NCBI RefSeq assembly: GCF_014206975.1
Contig: NZ_JACHOU010000009.1
Coordinates: forward strand, 62,001-126,000
Length of the DNA stretch: 64,000 nucleotides
DNA from: Aminobacter aganoensis
Lineage (GTDB): Bacteria > Pseudomonadota > Alphaproteobacteria > Rhizobiales > Rhizobiaceae
Direction: 5' to 3'
Shown here: piece by piece, positions 39,947-48,673 of the stretch
How positions within the stretch are numbered: the stretch's first letter is position 1
Layout of the letters: each line of letters begins with the position of its first letter
Program-made: the position numbers and the translations under genes
Notes under the pieces: model-generated
What the model was told of the DNA's origin: nothing
Databases searched by the model: none
Seen by the model: only the letters and a program-made list of their open reading frames with translations

Positions 39947-40579
39947 ATGAAACGACGCAATCTGATCTTCGGCATGGCCGCCACTGGTGTGGTCGCCGCC
40001 TATCCGGCGCTGCTGTCGGCACAGCCGACACCCGAGGCACTGCTGGCCCCTGGTGTTCTGCCTGAAAAAAGCTTCGGACCTGACGATGCACCGGTGACGA
40101 TCATCGAATACGCATCCCTGACGTGTCCTCATTGCCGTACCTTTCACGTCAATGTGTGGCCGGACCTCAAGAAGAAGTATGTCGATACAGGCCAGGTCCG
40201 GTTCATCATGCGCGAGTTCCCTTTCGATCCGCGTTCATCCGCCGGCTTCATGCTGGCGCGCTGCGTGAGCGACGACAAATGGTATCCGACGATCGACCTG
40301 CTCTACCGGACCCAGGACAACTGGGCTCGCGTGCCCGACGGGACGGCAGCTCTGAAGTCGACAATGGGCATGACGGGAATGAGCACCGCCGACTTCGAAA
40401 AATGCCTCCAGGATCAGGCTCTTCTTGAGAAGGTCACGGCCGTTGCCGAAGGCGGCAGATCGTTCGGTGTCGATTCCACACCGACATTCTTCATCAATGG
40501 GCAGATGCAGAAGGGCGCCCTCAGCATCGAACGCTTCAGCGAGATCATCGATCCGCTGGTTGCCGCGGCCAGGCAGTAG
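39947..40579 (+). CDS. DsbA-family thiol oxidoreductase with CPHC active site
   Basis: A 210-aa exported protein with signal peptide (LIFGMAATGVVAAYPALLSA). The thioredoxin fold has SLTCPHCRTFH, the classical DsbA motif, and the cis-Pro loop STPTFFINGQ. It probably oxidises or repairs cysteines in envelope proteins such as the cysteine-dependent L,D-transpeptidases encoded on both sides. ATG 39947 has AGGA seven bases before it. A parvulin gene follows after ten bases. A MerR-type promoter just upstream suggests metal induction. Confidence 0.88.
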   Translation: MKRRNLIFGMAATGVVAAYPALLSAQPTPEALLAPGVLPEKSFGPDDAPVTIIEYASLTCPHCRTFHVNVWPDLKKKYVDTGQVRFIMREFPFDPRSSAGFMLARCVSDDKWYPTIDLLYRTQDNWARVPDGTAALKSTMGMTGMSTADFEKCLQDQALLEKVTAVAEGGRSFGVDSTPTFFINGQMQKGALSIERFSEIIDPLVAAARQ

Positions 40580-40589
40580 GGAGGTTCCG

Positions 40590-41465
40590 ATGACCACCAG
40601 GATCAAAAACCGATGGAAAGCCGGCCTGCTCGTCGGCATGACAATCCTTTCGCTGTCGTTGCCACTTGGCTCGGCCGGCCTCGCGCAGGACGCCGGCGTC
40701 GTCGGTCGCGTCAATGGCCAGGACATTACCGCAGACGACCTTGCCATTGCCGAGCAGATGTATTCGCAGCAGCTCGGCCAAATGCCAGCCGATGCCAAAC
40801 GTTCCCTTCTTGTCGATGCCCTGATCGACCTGAGGATCGTGGCCGAGGCGGCGCGCGCGGCAAACGTGCCCGAGCAGGAAGCCTACAAAAGACAGCTGGC
40901 ATTCTTCGAGGATCAGACGCTCCGCTCTCTGTTCCTTGAGCAGCGCGTGGGAGAGGCGATAACCGATGCGGCCGTCAGGGCCGCCTATGATGAGCAGGCG
41001 GCGAAGATTCCGCCCGTTCTTGAACGTCGGCTCCGACATATACTGCTTCGCAGCGAGAGCGATGCCCTCGCCGTCATCGACGCGCTGAAAGGGGGTAAAT
41101 CTTTCGCGGAACTCGCGCAGGAACGCTCGGCCGATGAGGTGTCCAAAGTCAACGGCGGAGATCTCGGCTTCGTGGCCGATGGACAAGTCGTCCCTGAGAT
41201 CGATGTCGCCGCGGCGAAATTGCAGGCCGGGGAGTTCACGCAGACGCCAGTTGCCAGCGCGTTCGGCTTCCATGTCGTCCTGCTCGAGGAAACGCGAAAC
41301 CGGCCAGCCCCGGCGTTCGAAACCGTCGCACCGCAGATTCGGCAATCCCTGGAAGCAACGGAGGAAAGACGAATTATTGCCGAGCTCAAGGCCGGCGCGA
41401 AGGTGGAGAAGCTGGTTCCTGACGTAGCGCCACCGCAGGGCGAGGAGGATGGTCATGAGCACTGA
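40590..41465 (+). CDS. Periplasmic parvulin-type peptidyl-prolyl isomerase
   Basis: A 291-aa exported protein with a signal peptide (LLVGMTILSLSLPLGSAGLA). A SurA-N-like helical part is followed by a parvulin domain (LRHILLRSESDALAVIDALK, GGDLGFVADGQVVPEI, FGFHVVLLEETRN) and a charged tail ending GHEH. It assists folding of exported proteins. GGGAGG five bases before ATG 40590 fixes the start. It lies between the DsbA-like gene and an L,D-transpeptidase whose start it overlaps by 11 bases, so chaperone and client may be made together. Confidence 0.88.
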   Translation: MTTRIKNRWKAGLLVGMTILSLSLPLGSAGLAQDAGVVGRVNGQDITADDLAIAEQMYSQQLGQMPADAKRSLLVDALIDLRIVAEAARAANVPEQEAYKRQLAFFEDQTLRSLFLEQRVGEAITDAAVRAAYDEQAAKIPPVLERRLRHILLRSESDALAVIDALKGGKSFAELAQERSADEVSKVNGGDLGFVADGQVVPEIDVAAAKLQAGEFTQTPVASAFGFHVVLLEETRNRPAPAFETVAPQIRQSLEATEERRIIAELKAGAKVEKLVPDVAPPQGEEDGHEH

Positions 41466-42063
41466 CGTCGACAACAATTCCGGCGTGGCGTCGTCCGTCG
41501 GAATCGGGCGACGGGCATTTTTGATTGGCGCGGTTGGCTTGGTAGTGGCGCCTGGGCAAGCCCTTGCGCAAGGCGCCAAGCGCACGTTCAAGCTTGAGGA
41601 GCGTTTTCTTCCCCAGCGCATAGTGTCGCCATACGACTACCCGGCAGGGACGATTGTCGTGGTTCCACGCGACAAGTATCTTTATCTGGTCACGGGAGAT
41701 GGGAGGACGTGGCGCTACGGTATCGGTGTTGGCAAGGCAGGTCTGGCGTTTACGGGTTCGGCACTCATCGGACGTAAAGCGAAATGGCCGTCCTGGCGGC
41801 CCACCGACAACATGATCCGTCGCGATCCTAAAAAGTATGCCCGTTATGCAGGTGGCGTGCCCGGTGGGCCGAACAATCCTTTGGGCTCGCGCGCGCTCTA
41901 CCTCTACCGCAACGGCCGGGACACGCTCTACCGTATCCACGGAACGACGGAGCCATGGACCATCGGAAAGGCGGTCTCAAACGGCTGCATTCGGATGGTG
42001 AACGAGCATGTAGAGGATCTCTACGAACGAGTGCCAGTGGGGGCGCAAGTCGTCGTCATCTGA
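41455..42063 (+). CDS. Tat-exported L,D-transpeptidase (ErfK/YbiS type)
   Basis: A 202-aa protein with a twin-arginine-like signal (GRRAFLIGAVGLVVAPGQAL). The YkuD domain has IVVVPRDKYLYLVTGDG, the WPSWRP insert, LYRIHGTTEPWTIG and the catalytic SNGCIRM. It is closely related to the 39164-39880 product, indicating duplication. ATG 41455 has AGGAG seven bases before it. The stop shares bases with the next start (TGATG). Confidence 0.87.
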   Translation: MSTDVDNNSGVASSVGIGRRAFLIGAVGLVVAPGQALAQGAKRTFKLEERFLPQRIVSPYDYPAGTIVVVPRDKYLYLVTGDGRTWRYGIGVGKAGLAFTGSALIGRKAKWPSWRPTDNMIRRDPKKYARYAGGVPGGPNNPLGSRALYLYRNGRDTLYRIHGTTEPWTIGKAVSNGCIRMVNEHVEDLYERVPVGAQVVVI

Positions 42064-43115
42064 TGGAAAGACACGTCCTTGTAGTCGGCGCCGGACAGGC
42101 TGGACTTGCTGCCGGGTACCACCTGCGGGCGGCTGGCGTGCCGTTTCAGATCGTCGACAGCCATCACCGGGTCGGGGATAGCTGGCGGACGCGCTACGAC
42201 TCACTGACACTCTTCACGCCGCGGCAGTTCAGCGCGCTGCCGGGCTTGGCGCTCGCGGGGAACCGGGAGCTTTATGCCACCCGGGATGAGTTCGCAGACT
42301 ATCTCGAAAGCTACGCGAGGCGGCTACGGCTGCCAATCATACTCGGCCGGCAGGTGACTCGGCTGTTGAACGCTGACGGAGAGAGTTTTGAGGCACGGTT
42401 GGACGACGGAAGGATAATCGCCGCCAGCGACGTGATCGTTGCGACAGGAGCATTCCAACGGGCGGTCGTTCCAGAATTCGCCTTCCAGTTTGGCAATGGC
42501 ATACTCCAGCTTACGACCGAAACCTATCGCAATCCGAACCAATTGCCCGATGGCCCCGTCCTGGTCGTTGGCGATGGAGCGAGTGGACGAGATATCGCGG
42601 CGGAAGTGAAGCCGCTCCAACCCGTTTTGCTCGCCGCGGGGGGCCCACGCAGGCTCTTTCCCGAACGTGTCTGGGGAAAATCCATCTGGTGGTGGCTCAA
42701 CCTGCTTGGCATTCTGAAAGCGCCTCCGCAGTCGCGGATCGGCAGAATGCTCAAAGGCTCCGGCGCGTTTCCCAATCGTGACAGGAGCACTGATAGTCTG
42801 GCGAGGAGAGGGATAAGGATTGTACCACGTCTTACCGAGGCAAGTGGCCGAGTGGCGCAGTTTGCCGACGGCACGTCGGCGAATATCCGGTCGGTCATAT
42901 GGGCGGTAGGATATCAGGATGATACATCCTGGCTCGATATCGCTGAAGCGAAGGGACCTGATGGAGCGTTTCTGCATGAGGCCGGCGTCTCACCGGTGAA
43001 AGGCATATACTTTGTTGGCCGTCCGTGGCAGCGCAACCGCGCATCGGCGCTGATCATGGGAGCGGGTTCGGATGCCGAGCTAATAGTCCAGCGCTTGTTG
43101 TCTGATAGCGAATAG
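42063..43115 (+). CDS. FAD-dependent flavin monooxygenase-like oxidoreductase
   Basis: A 350-aa soluble protein. The FAD-binding GAGQAG is in HVLVVGAGQAGLAAGYHLRA, and a second nucleotide-binding GDGASG lies near residue 170 (VLVVGDGASGRDIA). DVIVATGAFQ resembles the flavin-monooxygenase family ATG region. Substrates of such enzymes are small N-, S- or carbon nucleophiles. It starts within the stop of the L,D-transpeptidase gene and ends the five-gene plus-strand run. The substrate cannot be predicted from the sequence. Confidence 0.82.
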   Translation: MERHVLVVGAGQAGLAAGYHLRAAGVPFQIVDSHHRVGDSWRTRYDSLTLFTPRQFSALPGLALAGNRELYATRDEFADYLESYARRLRLPIILGRQVTRLLNADGESFEARLDDGRIIAASDVIVATGAFQRAVVPEFAFQFGNGILQLTTETYRNPNQLPDGPVLVVGDGASGRDIAAEVKPLQPVLLAAGGPRRLFPERVWGKSIWWWLNLLGILKAPPQSRIGRMLKGSGAFPNRDRSTDSLARRGIRIVPRLTEASGRVAQFADGTSANIRSVIWAVGYQDDTSWLDIAEAKGPDGAFLHEAGVSPVKGIYFVGRPWQRNRASALIMGAGSDAELIVQRLLSDSE

Positions 43116-43251
43116 ATAGTTTTCACAGCCTCCTTCCTGTGATGCCTCTCGTGTGAACTTCCGAGCCTTCTTCGAAAAAGATGGCAGCAGACGATCGCGG
43201 GGAATCGACCGCGTGCTGCCATCCGGAACCCACTATGGCAGTCGGAAGAGA

Positions 43252-43707
43252 TCAAGCTGAGGGAACGGCGGCAAGGAGTTCGTCGAACAGCTTCTTCGCT
43301 TTGGGTGGATGTTTGACTGATTTGGCTTCATCAAAATTGCTGGGCGTGCCGACGGCAATAAGCATCACCATGCCCATGCCATAGTGCGGCGTACACTTCA
43401 CGCCGTAGACGCCTTCGTTCTCGATAGTAATGGTAATCTGCTCATTCAACTTACCTTTGAAGGGGACTGCGCCTTCGGGCAGCATCCCCTTTATGCTTTC
43501 GGCATTGTGTGACTTGTCGGTGGGAATGAACGTGACGGTATCGCCGGGCGACGCAGTCACGAAATCCGGCTGGTAGACCATGGCACCCTTCGTGCCCTTG
43601 TTCAGCATCTGGACCTCGTGATTGACACCGGTCTGTGCTCGTGCCGGCAATGTTGACAGAGCTGCTATGGCAGTTGTTCCAGCCAGTATCTCGCGTCTAG
43701 TAAACAT
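43252..43707 (-). CDS. Pseudoazurin (blue copper protein)
   Basis: A 151-aa periplasmic protein with a signal peptide (FTRREILAGTTAIAALSTLP). The cupredoxin domain has the type 1 copper ligands: His in DKSHNAESI, then Cys, His and Met in VKCTPHYGMGM. The C-terminal helical hairpin (AKKLFDELLAAV) is typical of pseudoazurin. It usually gives electrons to nitrite or nitrous oxide reductases, but no denitrification genes are near, so it may serve another copper enzyme. GGAG seven bases before ATG 43707 supports the start. Confidence 0.93.
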   Translation of the reverse strand: MFTRREILAGTTAIAALSTLPARAQTGVNHEVQMLNKGTKGAMVYQPDFVTASPGDTVTFIPTDKSHNAESIKGMLPEGAVPFKGKLNEQITITIENEGVYGVKCTPHYGMGMVMLIAVGTPSNFDEAKSVKHPPKAKKLFDELLAAVPSA

Positions 43708-43794
43708 ATCGAACTCCTTGATTTTGGTACTTCGGGGATGTAGTTACTTCGGGAAACTCGCTCCCCTTCCTGGCTTCTTGCGGCCAGGTATTGC

Positions 43795-44403
43795 TTACGG
43801 ATGGGAGGTGTTCGGATGCCTTTCCTCTCCCGCCCGTGCATGTGAAATGCGGTAGACTGAGGCTGGAGGAAAATTCCAAACAGCAGTCCCAAGCAAATGC
43901 GATTCCAGGCCAAGCTTCTCAAGCATCACGCGGGCAACAGGGCACCGCGCTCCATACGTAAACTGGTAGAGATTTCCGCCGGGAGCGAGCCTGTGCGCCA
44001 CATTCTTGACAATCCGGAACACCGTGGGCGCAGGCATCGAGAGAAGAGGCAACCCGCTAATGACTGCGTCATACCTGATATCTTTGGCGACGCCCGCTGC
44101 AGACAACCGGGCCGCGCTTCCTTGGACGATTCGAACGCTCGGGAAGCGGGCCGAGAGCAGATCGGCAAATCTCTTGTCGAGTTCGACAAGTGTCAGTTGC
44201 TCTTCGGCAAGACCGCGCCTCAGGAGAGCCCCGGTGAAGACGCCAGTCCCGGGTCCAAGTTCGAGTACGGAGCCCGTGGTTTGGTCGATTGCCTTGGTCA
44301 TCAAACGAGCTAGCGACATTCCTGAAGGAAGGACGGCTCCGACCATCTTGGGGTTGGAGACCCACTGGCGCAGGAACATGAAGTGCTGCGGTGTAGAAAA
44401 CAT
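43795..44403 (-). CDS. SAM-dependent methyltransferase, PmtA/KsgA-like
   Basis: A 202-aa soluble protein. The Rossmann SAM-binding motif is VLELGPGTGVFTGALL, followed by LVELDKRFADLL and an ISGLPLLSMP segment, the pattern of phospholipid N-methyltransferases and rRNA adenine dimethylases. The N-terminal FLRQWVSNPKMVGAVLPSG is typical of the short PmtA-like group that methylates phosphatidylethanolamine in rhizobia. Its role may be membrane lipid adjustment, fitting the envelope theme. Substrate assignment is inference. Confidence 0.8.
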   Translation of the reverse strand: MFSTPQHFMFLRQWVSNPKMVGAVLPSGMSLARLMTKAIDQTTGSVLELGPGTGVFTGALLRRGLAEEQLTLVELDKRFADLLSARFPSVRIVQGSAARLSAAGVAKDIRYDAVISGLPLLSMPAPTVFRIVKNVAHRLAPGGNLYQFTYGARCPVARVMLEKLGLESHLLGTAVWNFPPASVYRISHARAGEERHPNTSHP

Positions 44404-44567
44404 CTATCGACGCGGTCTCTCGCGAAGCGGCACCAGACATTGTGCAGGTTGCGGATTGTCGACGACTGCGACGGCCATATCGCCGCTGCGAGATGATTTG
44501 CGCTGTTGGGTCGAAGTCGCGCCAAAGGCTGACGGCCCGAGAGGCCGAGGACTGATGATCGAGACTC

Positions 44568-45311
44568 TCATTTCTGGCGAACCGCTTTGATTGCGTCAGC
44601 TAGGGGTTCTTTCCCGACTGCTCCCGCGATGACTTGATCGCCCACAATGAAAGACGGCGTGCCTGTCAGGCCGAGTCGCTGCGCTAGTGCGAGGTTTGCC
44701 GCAATGATCGCCTCGACCGCTGGAGTGGCCATCTCTTCCGAGAGCTTCTTTCGGTCGAGTCCCATCTCCTCGGTGAGATCCAAGGCCCGGTTGGCGTTTA
44801 TTTGTCCTTGCATCTCCATCAATCGGACATGGAAATCACGAGCAGCAGAATCGCCTGCAATGCGCTTCACGGACAAAGCCACTTTCGCAGCCTCCACCGA
44901 ACCCGGCCCAAGAATGGGGAACTCCTTCAAGACTATTCGCAACTTGGGGTCCTCGGCGACAAGTGCCTTCACGTCGGGCGCCGCCCGCTTGCAATAGCCA
45001 CAGTTGAAGTCAAAGAATTCAACGAGAGTGGCATCCCCGTCCGGGTTTCCCAAGATCACATCGTCGCCCGATCTGAGCAAGACATCGGTCTCGGCCAGTA
45101 TTGCTTGAGATCGGGCTTGGGCCTGGGCTATTTGAGTCCGCCTTTCAAGTTCCGTTAGTGCGTCCTCGATGATTTCCGGGTTTTGAACGAGGTATTCGCG
45201 GACGATCTTTTCGATCTCCGCACGGTCAACGGATTGAGCGGATGCTGGTGCGACCGTTGTCAACAGAACGATGGCATAACATCCAAGCTGGCCTAACCGC
45301 GCACTCTTCAT
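44568..45311 (-). CDS. DsbA/ScsC-like periplasmic thiol oxidoreductase with CGYC site
   Basis: A 247-aa exported protein with a signal peptide (CYAIVLLTTVAPASAQS). A helical N-terminal segment (EKIVREYLVQNPEIIEDALT), typical of the oligomerisation arm of ScsC/BdbD-like proteins, precedes the thioredoxin fold with FFDFNCGYCKRA and TGTPSFIVGDQ. It may act as an isomerase or copper-binding thiol protein, as ScsC does. ATG 45311 has GGAG seven bases before it. It lies 19 bases behind the zinc-ribbon gene and so is probably under MerR-type promoter c. Confidence 0.87.
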   Translation of the reverse strand: MKSARLGQLGCYAIVLLTTVAPASAQSVDRAEIEKIVREYLVQNPEIIEDALTELERRTQIAQAQARSQAILAETDVLLRSGDDVILGNPDGDATLVEFFDFNCGYCKRAAPDVKALVAEDPKLRIVLKEFPILGPGSVEAAKVALSVKRIAGDSAARDFHVRLMEMQGQINANRALDLTEEMGLDRKKLSEEMATPAVEAIIAANLALAQRLGLTGTPSFIVGDQVIAGAVGKEPLADAIKAVRQK

Positions 45312-45330
45312 TGTCCCGCTCCGCAAACGG

Positions 45331-45681
45331 TTAGTCGAACAATCGGCCCAGAAATGAACCGTGCCTCCGACCATGGTGTCCGCCATGCCGATCATGGTCG
45401 CTGTAGTCGCGGCGGTGGTCTTCACGGCAGTCACTTTGGGCATCGCGAGGGGATGCTTGTGAGCGTCCTCGGCCAGCCTGAACCTGCCCGTATCGTGTAT
45501 CTTCAGCAGCGCTCCGTTCGATTATCTTGTCGAGTTCTCCTCGATCCAGCCAAACCCCTCGGCACTTCGGGCAATAGTCGATCTCAATGCCCTGTCGCTC
45601 GCTCATAACGAGATCGATCCTGCAGTGTGGACAAAGAGCGCTTGCGGCTTGATTGCTTGGTCCCTGCGAATTGAGCAGCAT
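45331..45681 (-). CDS. TFIIB-type zinc-ribbon protein with His-rich tail
   Basis: A 116-aa protein. Four cysteines form a zinc ribbon (LCPHCRIDLVMSERQ, then YCPKCRGVWLDRGELDKIIE), the zf-TFIIB family. The C-terminal 60 residues are rich in His, Arg and Asp (DYSDHDRHGGHHGRRHG), probably a metal-binding tail. The function is unknown; it may be a zinc buffer. ATG 45681 has GGAG six bases upstream; a TTG at 45729 is less likely. A MerR-type promoter ends about 40 bases before the start, and the DsbA-like gene follows. Confidence 0.82.
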   Translation of the reverse strand: MLLNSQGPSNQAASALCPHCRIDLVMSERQGIEIDYCPKCRGVWLDRGELDKIIERSAAEDTRYGQVQAGRGRSQASPRDAQSDCREDHRRDYSDHDRHGGHHGRRHGSFLGRLFD

Positions 45682-45727
45682 CTCGATCTCCTGGCATGCA
45701 AGCGCATTTTCTAGCCTCGCTGTTGCC

Positions 45728-45758
45728 AAGGTAGGACCTCGAGTAGGATGAGGTTCAA
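45728..45758 (-). promoter_or_regulatory. MerR-type promoter/operator (site c)
   Basis: Minus strand: -35 TTGAAC, 19-base spacer, -10 TACCTT. The dyad CCTCATC-N3-CTCGAGG matches 11 of 13 defined positions, with the left half degenerate. It lies about 40 bases upstream of the zinc-ribbon gene. The remainder of 45759-46052 shows no gene. Confidence 0.65.
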
Positions 45759-46052
45759 GCGTATAAATGTCGCAACGGAGCAGCTACTGGTGACCAGGAT
45801 GTATCGGCAAGCCGCGAGGTAGAGCGACCACGTGACAATCGCGGCAATGCGTAAATGTGGGTTGCTTTTCGCGACCCAGACAGCGACCACGGTTCGCAAT
45901 CAGGTGCAGCTCACGATGGACTAGCGGCAGCGGTCCCAAGCGGGTGCCGCTGAATGTCAAGCGAGGTGTCTTTTGCTGAATTGGCAGTCACCCGCTCGAT
46001 TGTTTCCGCAAAAGCCGGGTATTATTGATGTGTTTAATGATAGGAGCGAGCC

Positions 46053-46307
46053 ATGTCGAATCTAGCAGATGTCAAACGCGGAATGACGGTCCTTGGAGCG
46101 GATGGCGCTCCTGTCGGTAAGGTTGCAGCGGTTACAGGAGGTCGTATCGCGCTGGAACCCGCAGGCTCTGGACACCATGCAAAGCACAAACACTATGTTC
46201 CGGGTGGTCTCGTCGCCCTGGTGGAAAACAACGTCGTGCGTCTGTCTGCGACGGGCGCAAACGCCGTGCTTCTCGATGAAGAGAGCGACGGCTCGTCAGC
46301 GGACTAG
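46053..46307 (+). CDS. DUF2171 (PRC-barrel-like) small protein
   Basis: An 84-aa protein starting MSNLADVKRGMTVLGADGAP, then VGKVAAVTGGRIAL, HKHYVPGGLVALVENNVVRL and TGANAVLLDEE, the DUF2171 pattern. These soluble proteins are common in stress-related gene islands; the fold is a small beta barrel and the function is unknown. AGGAG seven bases before ATG 46053 confirms the start. It is alone on its strand between two non-coding stretches. Confidence 0.8.
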   Translation: MSNLADVKRGMTVLGADGAPVGKVAAVTGGRIALEPAGSGHHAKHKHYVPGGLVALVENNVVRLSATGANAVLLDEESDGSSAD

Positions 46308-46703
46308 CATCATAACTGCCTGGAGGCCGGCGGTGCTGCCCCCCAAGCCTCCCCGCAATGATGCAGCCACGCCAGCCCCCAAGCCCTCCCTTTGCCGGCC
46401 ATCCGCATGAAGCCATTTCGATGTAGGGTGCTGCTCGGCAAGCCCTCCAGAAAGGGCGCAATGGTGATGCGATCTGTATATTAGCGCTGTATACGACTGT
46501 GGTGCAGTATCGAAGGTTGGACGTCACGATTATCGCAATACTGAAAATTGCTCAGTATGCCACTGGCAAAAGACAACCTTGCCGTGAGGATACGATACGA
46601 GCATGGTGACTATTTATCGTCATTTCGGCGGGAATTAACGAACGTCTGGCGACCGTTGAGTTCGGTTTGGCCTGATAGGCATACGCTGTTGTAGATGCTT
46701 GGC
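46308..46703. other. Gene-free region with a small inverted repeat
   Basis: No credible gene. ATACTGA and TCAGTAT at 46538-46558 form a perfect 7-bp inverted repeat with a 7-base spacer, possibly an operator or a weak terminator. Minus-strand frames overlapping the DUF2171 gene are shadows. Confidence 0.4.
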
Positions 46704-47324
46704 CTAAACAGGCAATTGCCAGCCGGAGATCACAGCTGCCTGACGTAGCTCTTCAATCACTTCAATACCAATGATCGCGGCGAGAAACCAGCTGACATCC
46801 CTTAGCGACCGAACGAATGCCTGCGACTGAACAAGGAGAGTGTCTCCGCTTTGCGGAAAGCTGAAGCGAGGAAAGAAGCGCGGTACGCGAGCCATGTATA
46901 GTATGTAGTCGGATCCAAAGAGACTAAGGAGTCTTCTCTCTTCATTTAGGATCACAGATCTATAGTAGGCAAGAAAAAGGACCGCGCTTATCGCCATAAG
47001 AGCAATATTCTGTGCCGCAAGGCACACGCCGATTAGTCCCAGGAAAGAGAAAAAGTAAAGCGGATTTCGACTGAGGGAATACGGTCCGCTTTGGCACAAT
47101 CTTTGATCTTTTCGTCCGCCAATATATATCGTGCACCACAGTCTTCCAAGAACCGCACCGAACACCAGAAAGAACCCGAAAAACTCGACCAGACTGTAAC
47201 CTAGCGTTTCAAAACCCTCAGGCTGGGTTGCGATTAGAATCGTCAGCCATGCCGGAGCCAACATCCAGGTTACGAGGGTTCTTTTGCGCTCAAACGGCGT
47301 CTTTCCATGCACTGATTTCAACAA
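46704..47324 (-). CDS. Isoprenylcysteine methyltransferase-like membrane protein
   Basis: A 206-aa protein with about five hydrophobic helices. The C-terminal catalytic part GPYSLSRNPLYFFSFLGL, followed by ILNEERRLLSLFGSDYILYM, is the ICMT/PEMT membrane-methyltransferase signature, binding SAM at the membrane face. Substrates in bacteria are mostly unknown. The most plausible start is TTG 47324, six bases after GGAG and overlapping the region of the upstream stop; upstream extension lies inside the hydrolase gene. A GTG at 47312 is an alternative. It is co-transcribed with the cell-wall hydrolase. Confidence 0.72.
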   Translation of the reverse strand: MLKSVHGKTPFERKRTLVTWMLAPAWLTILIATQPEGFETLGYSLVEFFGFFLVFGAVLGRLWCTIYIGGRKDQRLCQSGPYSLSRNPLYFFSFLGLIGVCLAAQNIALMAISAVLFLAYYRSVILNEERRLLSLFGSDYILYMARVPRFFPRFSFPQSGDTLLVQSQAFVRSLRDVSWFLAAIIGIEVIEELRQAAVISGWQLPV

Positions 47325-47326
47325 CG

Positions 47327-48502
47327 TCAACTCCACCCGCCACCAAATGTGCGGTAAAATATATGCGATCCGATTTGCGTCATGCGCTCCATCGAGCGCG
47401 CCCAGCGCGGGCTGACATACGTCGCGTTGTAATGTGTCGATGATGCGACTTCGGGCAAGAAGACCTTCCCGCCAGTAACGGCCATGGCGACGTCTTTTGC
47501 AAGGCGGTAAGCACCTCTGTCGGCGATGACATCGGGAATTCCATCGCACGCGAAGGAAAACTGGCATTTGTTGATCCAGTTGTCATTTTGGTAGACGACG
47601 TCGCAGACGGTTGCTGGATAAGCAGGGTTTCGAACCCGATTGAGAATGACCTGCGCGACAGCAGCCTGACCCCGCACCTCCTCTCCCCTCGCCTCGAAAT
47701 AAATCGCGGTTGCAAGGCACTTTTGCTCGGCAGCAGAAAACACGTTCCGAGGCAGCGGCTGCTTCATCCAATCGTGATCGCCTTCGGCGCTAGGCGGAAC
47801 GAAGCGACCCGCTGTCTCATCAGAACCGAGCAATGCAGCGAAGGGATTTGCAGGCGTGTGGAAACCATCCTTTGGAGCATAGGCTGTGGCGAGGATATCT
47901 GCTCCATCGTTGGTGACCAGTTCGGCGAGCGCCGTCGGCACTCCGACAAGGCGGTCGTCCGCAGGGCTGTGAAAAGTCGATTGGCCCGCGACCATTTCGG
48001 GATCAGATTGAGTGGAAAAGCCCCGTAGAAGATATGAGGTGTCCGTCCCTGAGGAGAATATCCATGAGGCCAGTTCTTGCTGGCCACGCAAAGAATCCGA
48101 TCCAGTCTGGAGTGCGACACTGACAAGTCGCGGCTTCTTCGCCTCTTCAACCACTCTCTGAGACGACAAGGAGGGCCCTTGGCCGTCATGCAAATTGAGG
48201 CGTTTGCCTCCGAGAACGCGGTCTAGGTTTCCGTCGTGGGCTGGAATTGCGACGTTGGGCAGTCGGAGTTCCTGCAAATGAGAGCACTCATCGGCTCGCT
48301 CAACATACGCCGCCCAGCGATTTGGGTCGGGGCTGATGCCTAGCTCGGATCTGGTACCCTGGATTCCTGTGGGTGATGCAAAGCCGAATACGAACCAGCT
48401 TGCGCCGAGGATTGCGAGCACGCGCCGGTGACCGTTCGAGGATCGTCGCTCGAAAGCGACTTTCGGTTTGGACCGCAATATCTCATTCTCCGGATGCCCC
48501 AC
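47327..48502 (-). CDS. SleB-type cell wall hydrolase
   Basis: A 391-aa protein with one N-terminal hydrophobic segment (VLAILGASWFVFGFASPTG) as signal-anchor. After a 230-residue low-complexity linker, the C-terminal Hydrolase_2 domain is clear: IYFEARGEEVRGQAAVAQVI, then NRVRNPAYPATVCDVVYQ, CQFSFACDG and STHYNATYVSPRWA. It probably cleaves peptidoglycan glycan strands. The start is GTG 48502 with no good ribosome site, so the N-terminus is uncertain. It joins three L,D-transpeptidase-like proteins and two peptidases in an envelope-remodelling set. Confidence 0.8.
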   Translation of the reverse strand: MGHPENEILRSKPKVAFERRSSNGHRRVLAILGASWFVFGFASPTGIQGTRSELGISPDPNRWAAYVERADECSHLQELRLPNVAIPAHDGNLDRVLGGKRLNLHDGQGPSLSSQRVVEEAKKPRLVSVALQTGSDSLRGQQELASWIFSSGTDTSYLLRGFSTQSDPEMVAGQSTFHSPADDRLVGVPTALAELVTNDGADILATAYAPKDGFHTPANPFAALLGSDETAGRFVPPSAEGDHDWMKQPLPRNVFSAAEQKCLATAIYFEARGEEVRGQAAVAQVILNRVRNPAYPATVCDVVYQNDNWINKCQFSFACDGIPDVIADRGAYRLAKDVAMAVTGGKVFLPEVASSTHYNATYVSPRWARSMERMTQIGSHIFYRTFGGGWS

Positions 48503-48673
48503 GCAGAAGGAGAATTGATTGTTAACCTTGATGGAAGGTTAACACTACTGCGACTGCGCGTCGCAATGTCACGGTGGGGTTGGTCAAGCTGCCATTGAAG
48601 CTCATGTGGCTTGAGCGTTTAAACGGTCATCAAAGCCGTCTGGGATTGTAGTCAACAAAGGAGGTCGACAGGC

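Noticed and set aside
43252-43707. Denitrification locus suggested by pseudoazurin
   Set aside because: No nir, nor or nos gene is visible on either side, so only the blue copper protein itself is supported.
45711-45899. 62-codon hydrophobic minus-strand frame
   Set aside because: It spans MerR-type promoter c and has no ribosome site, so it is unlikely to be translated.
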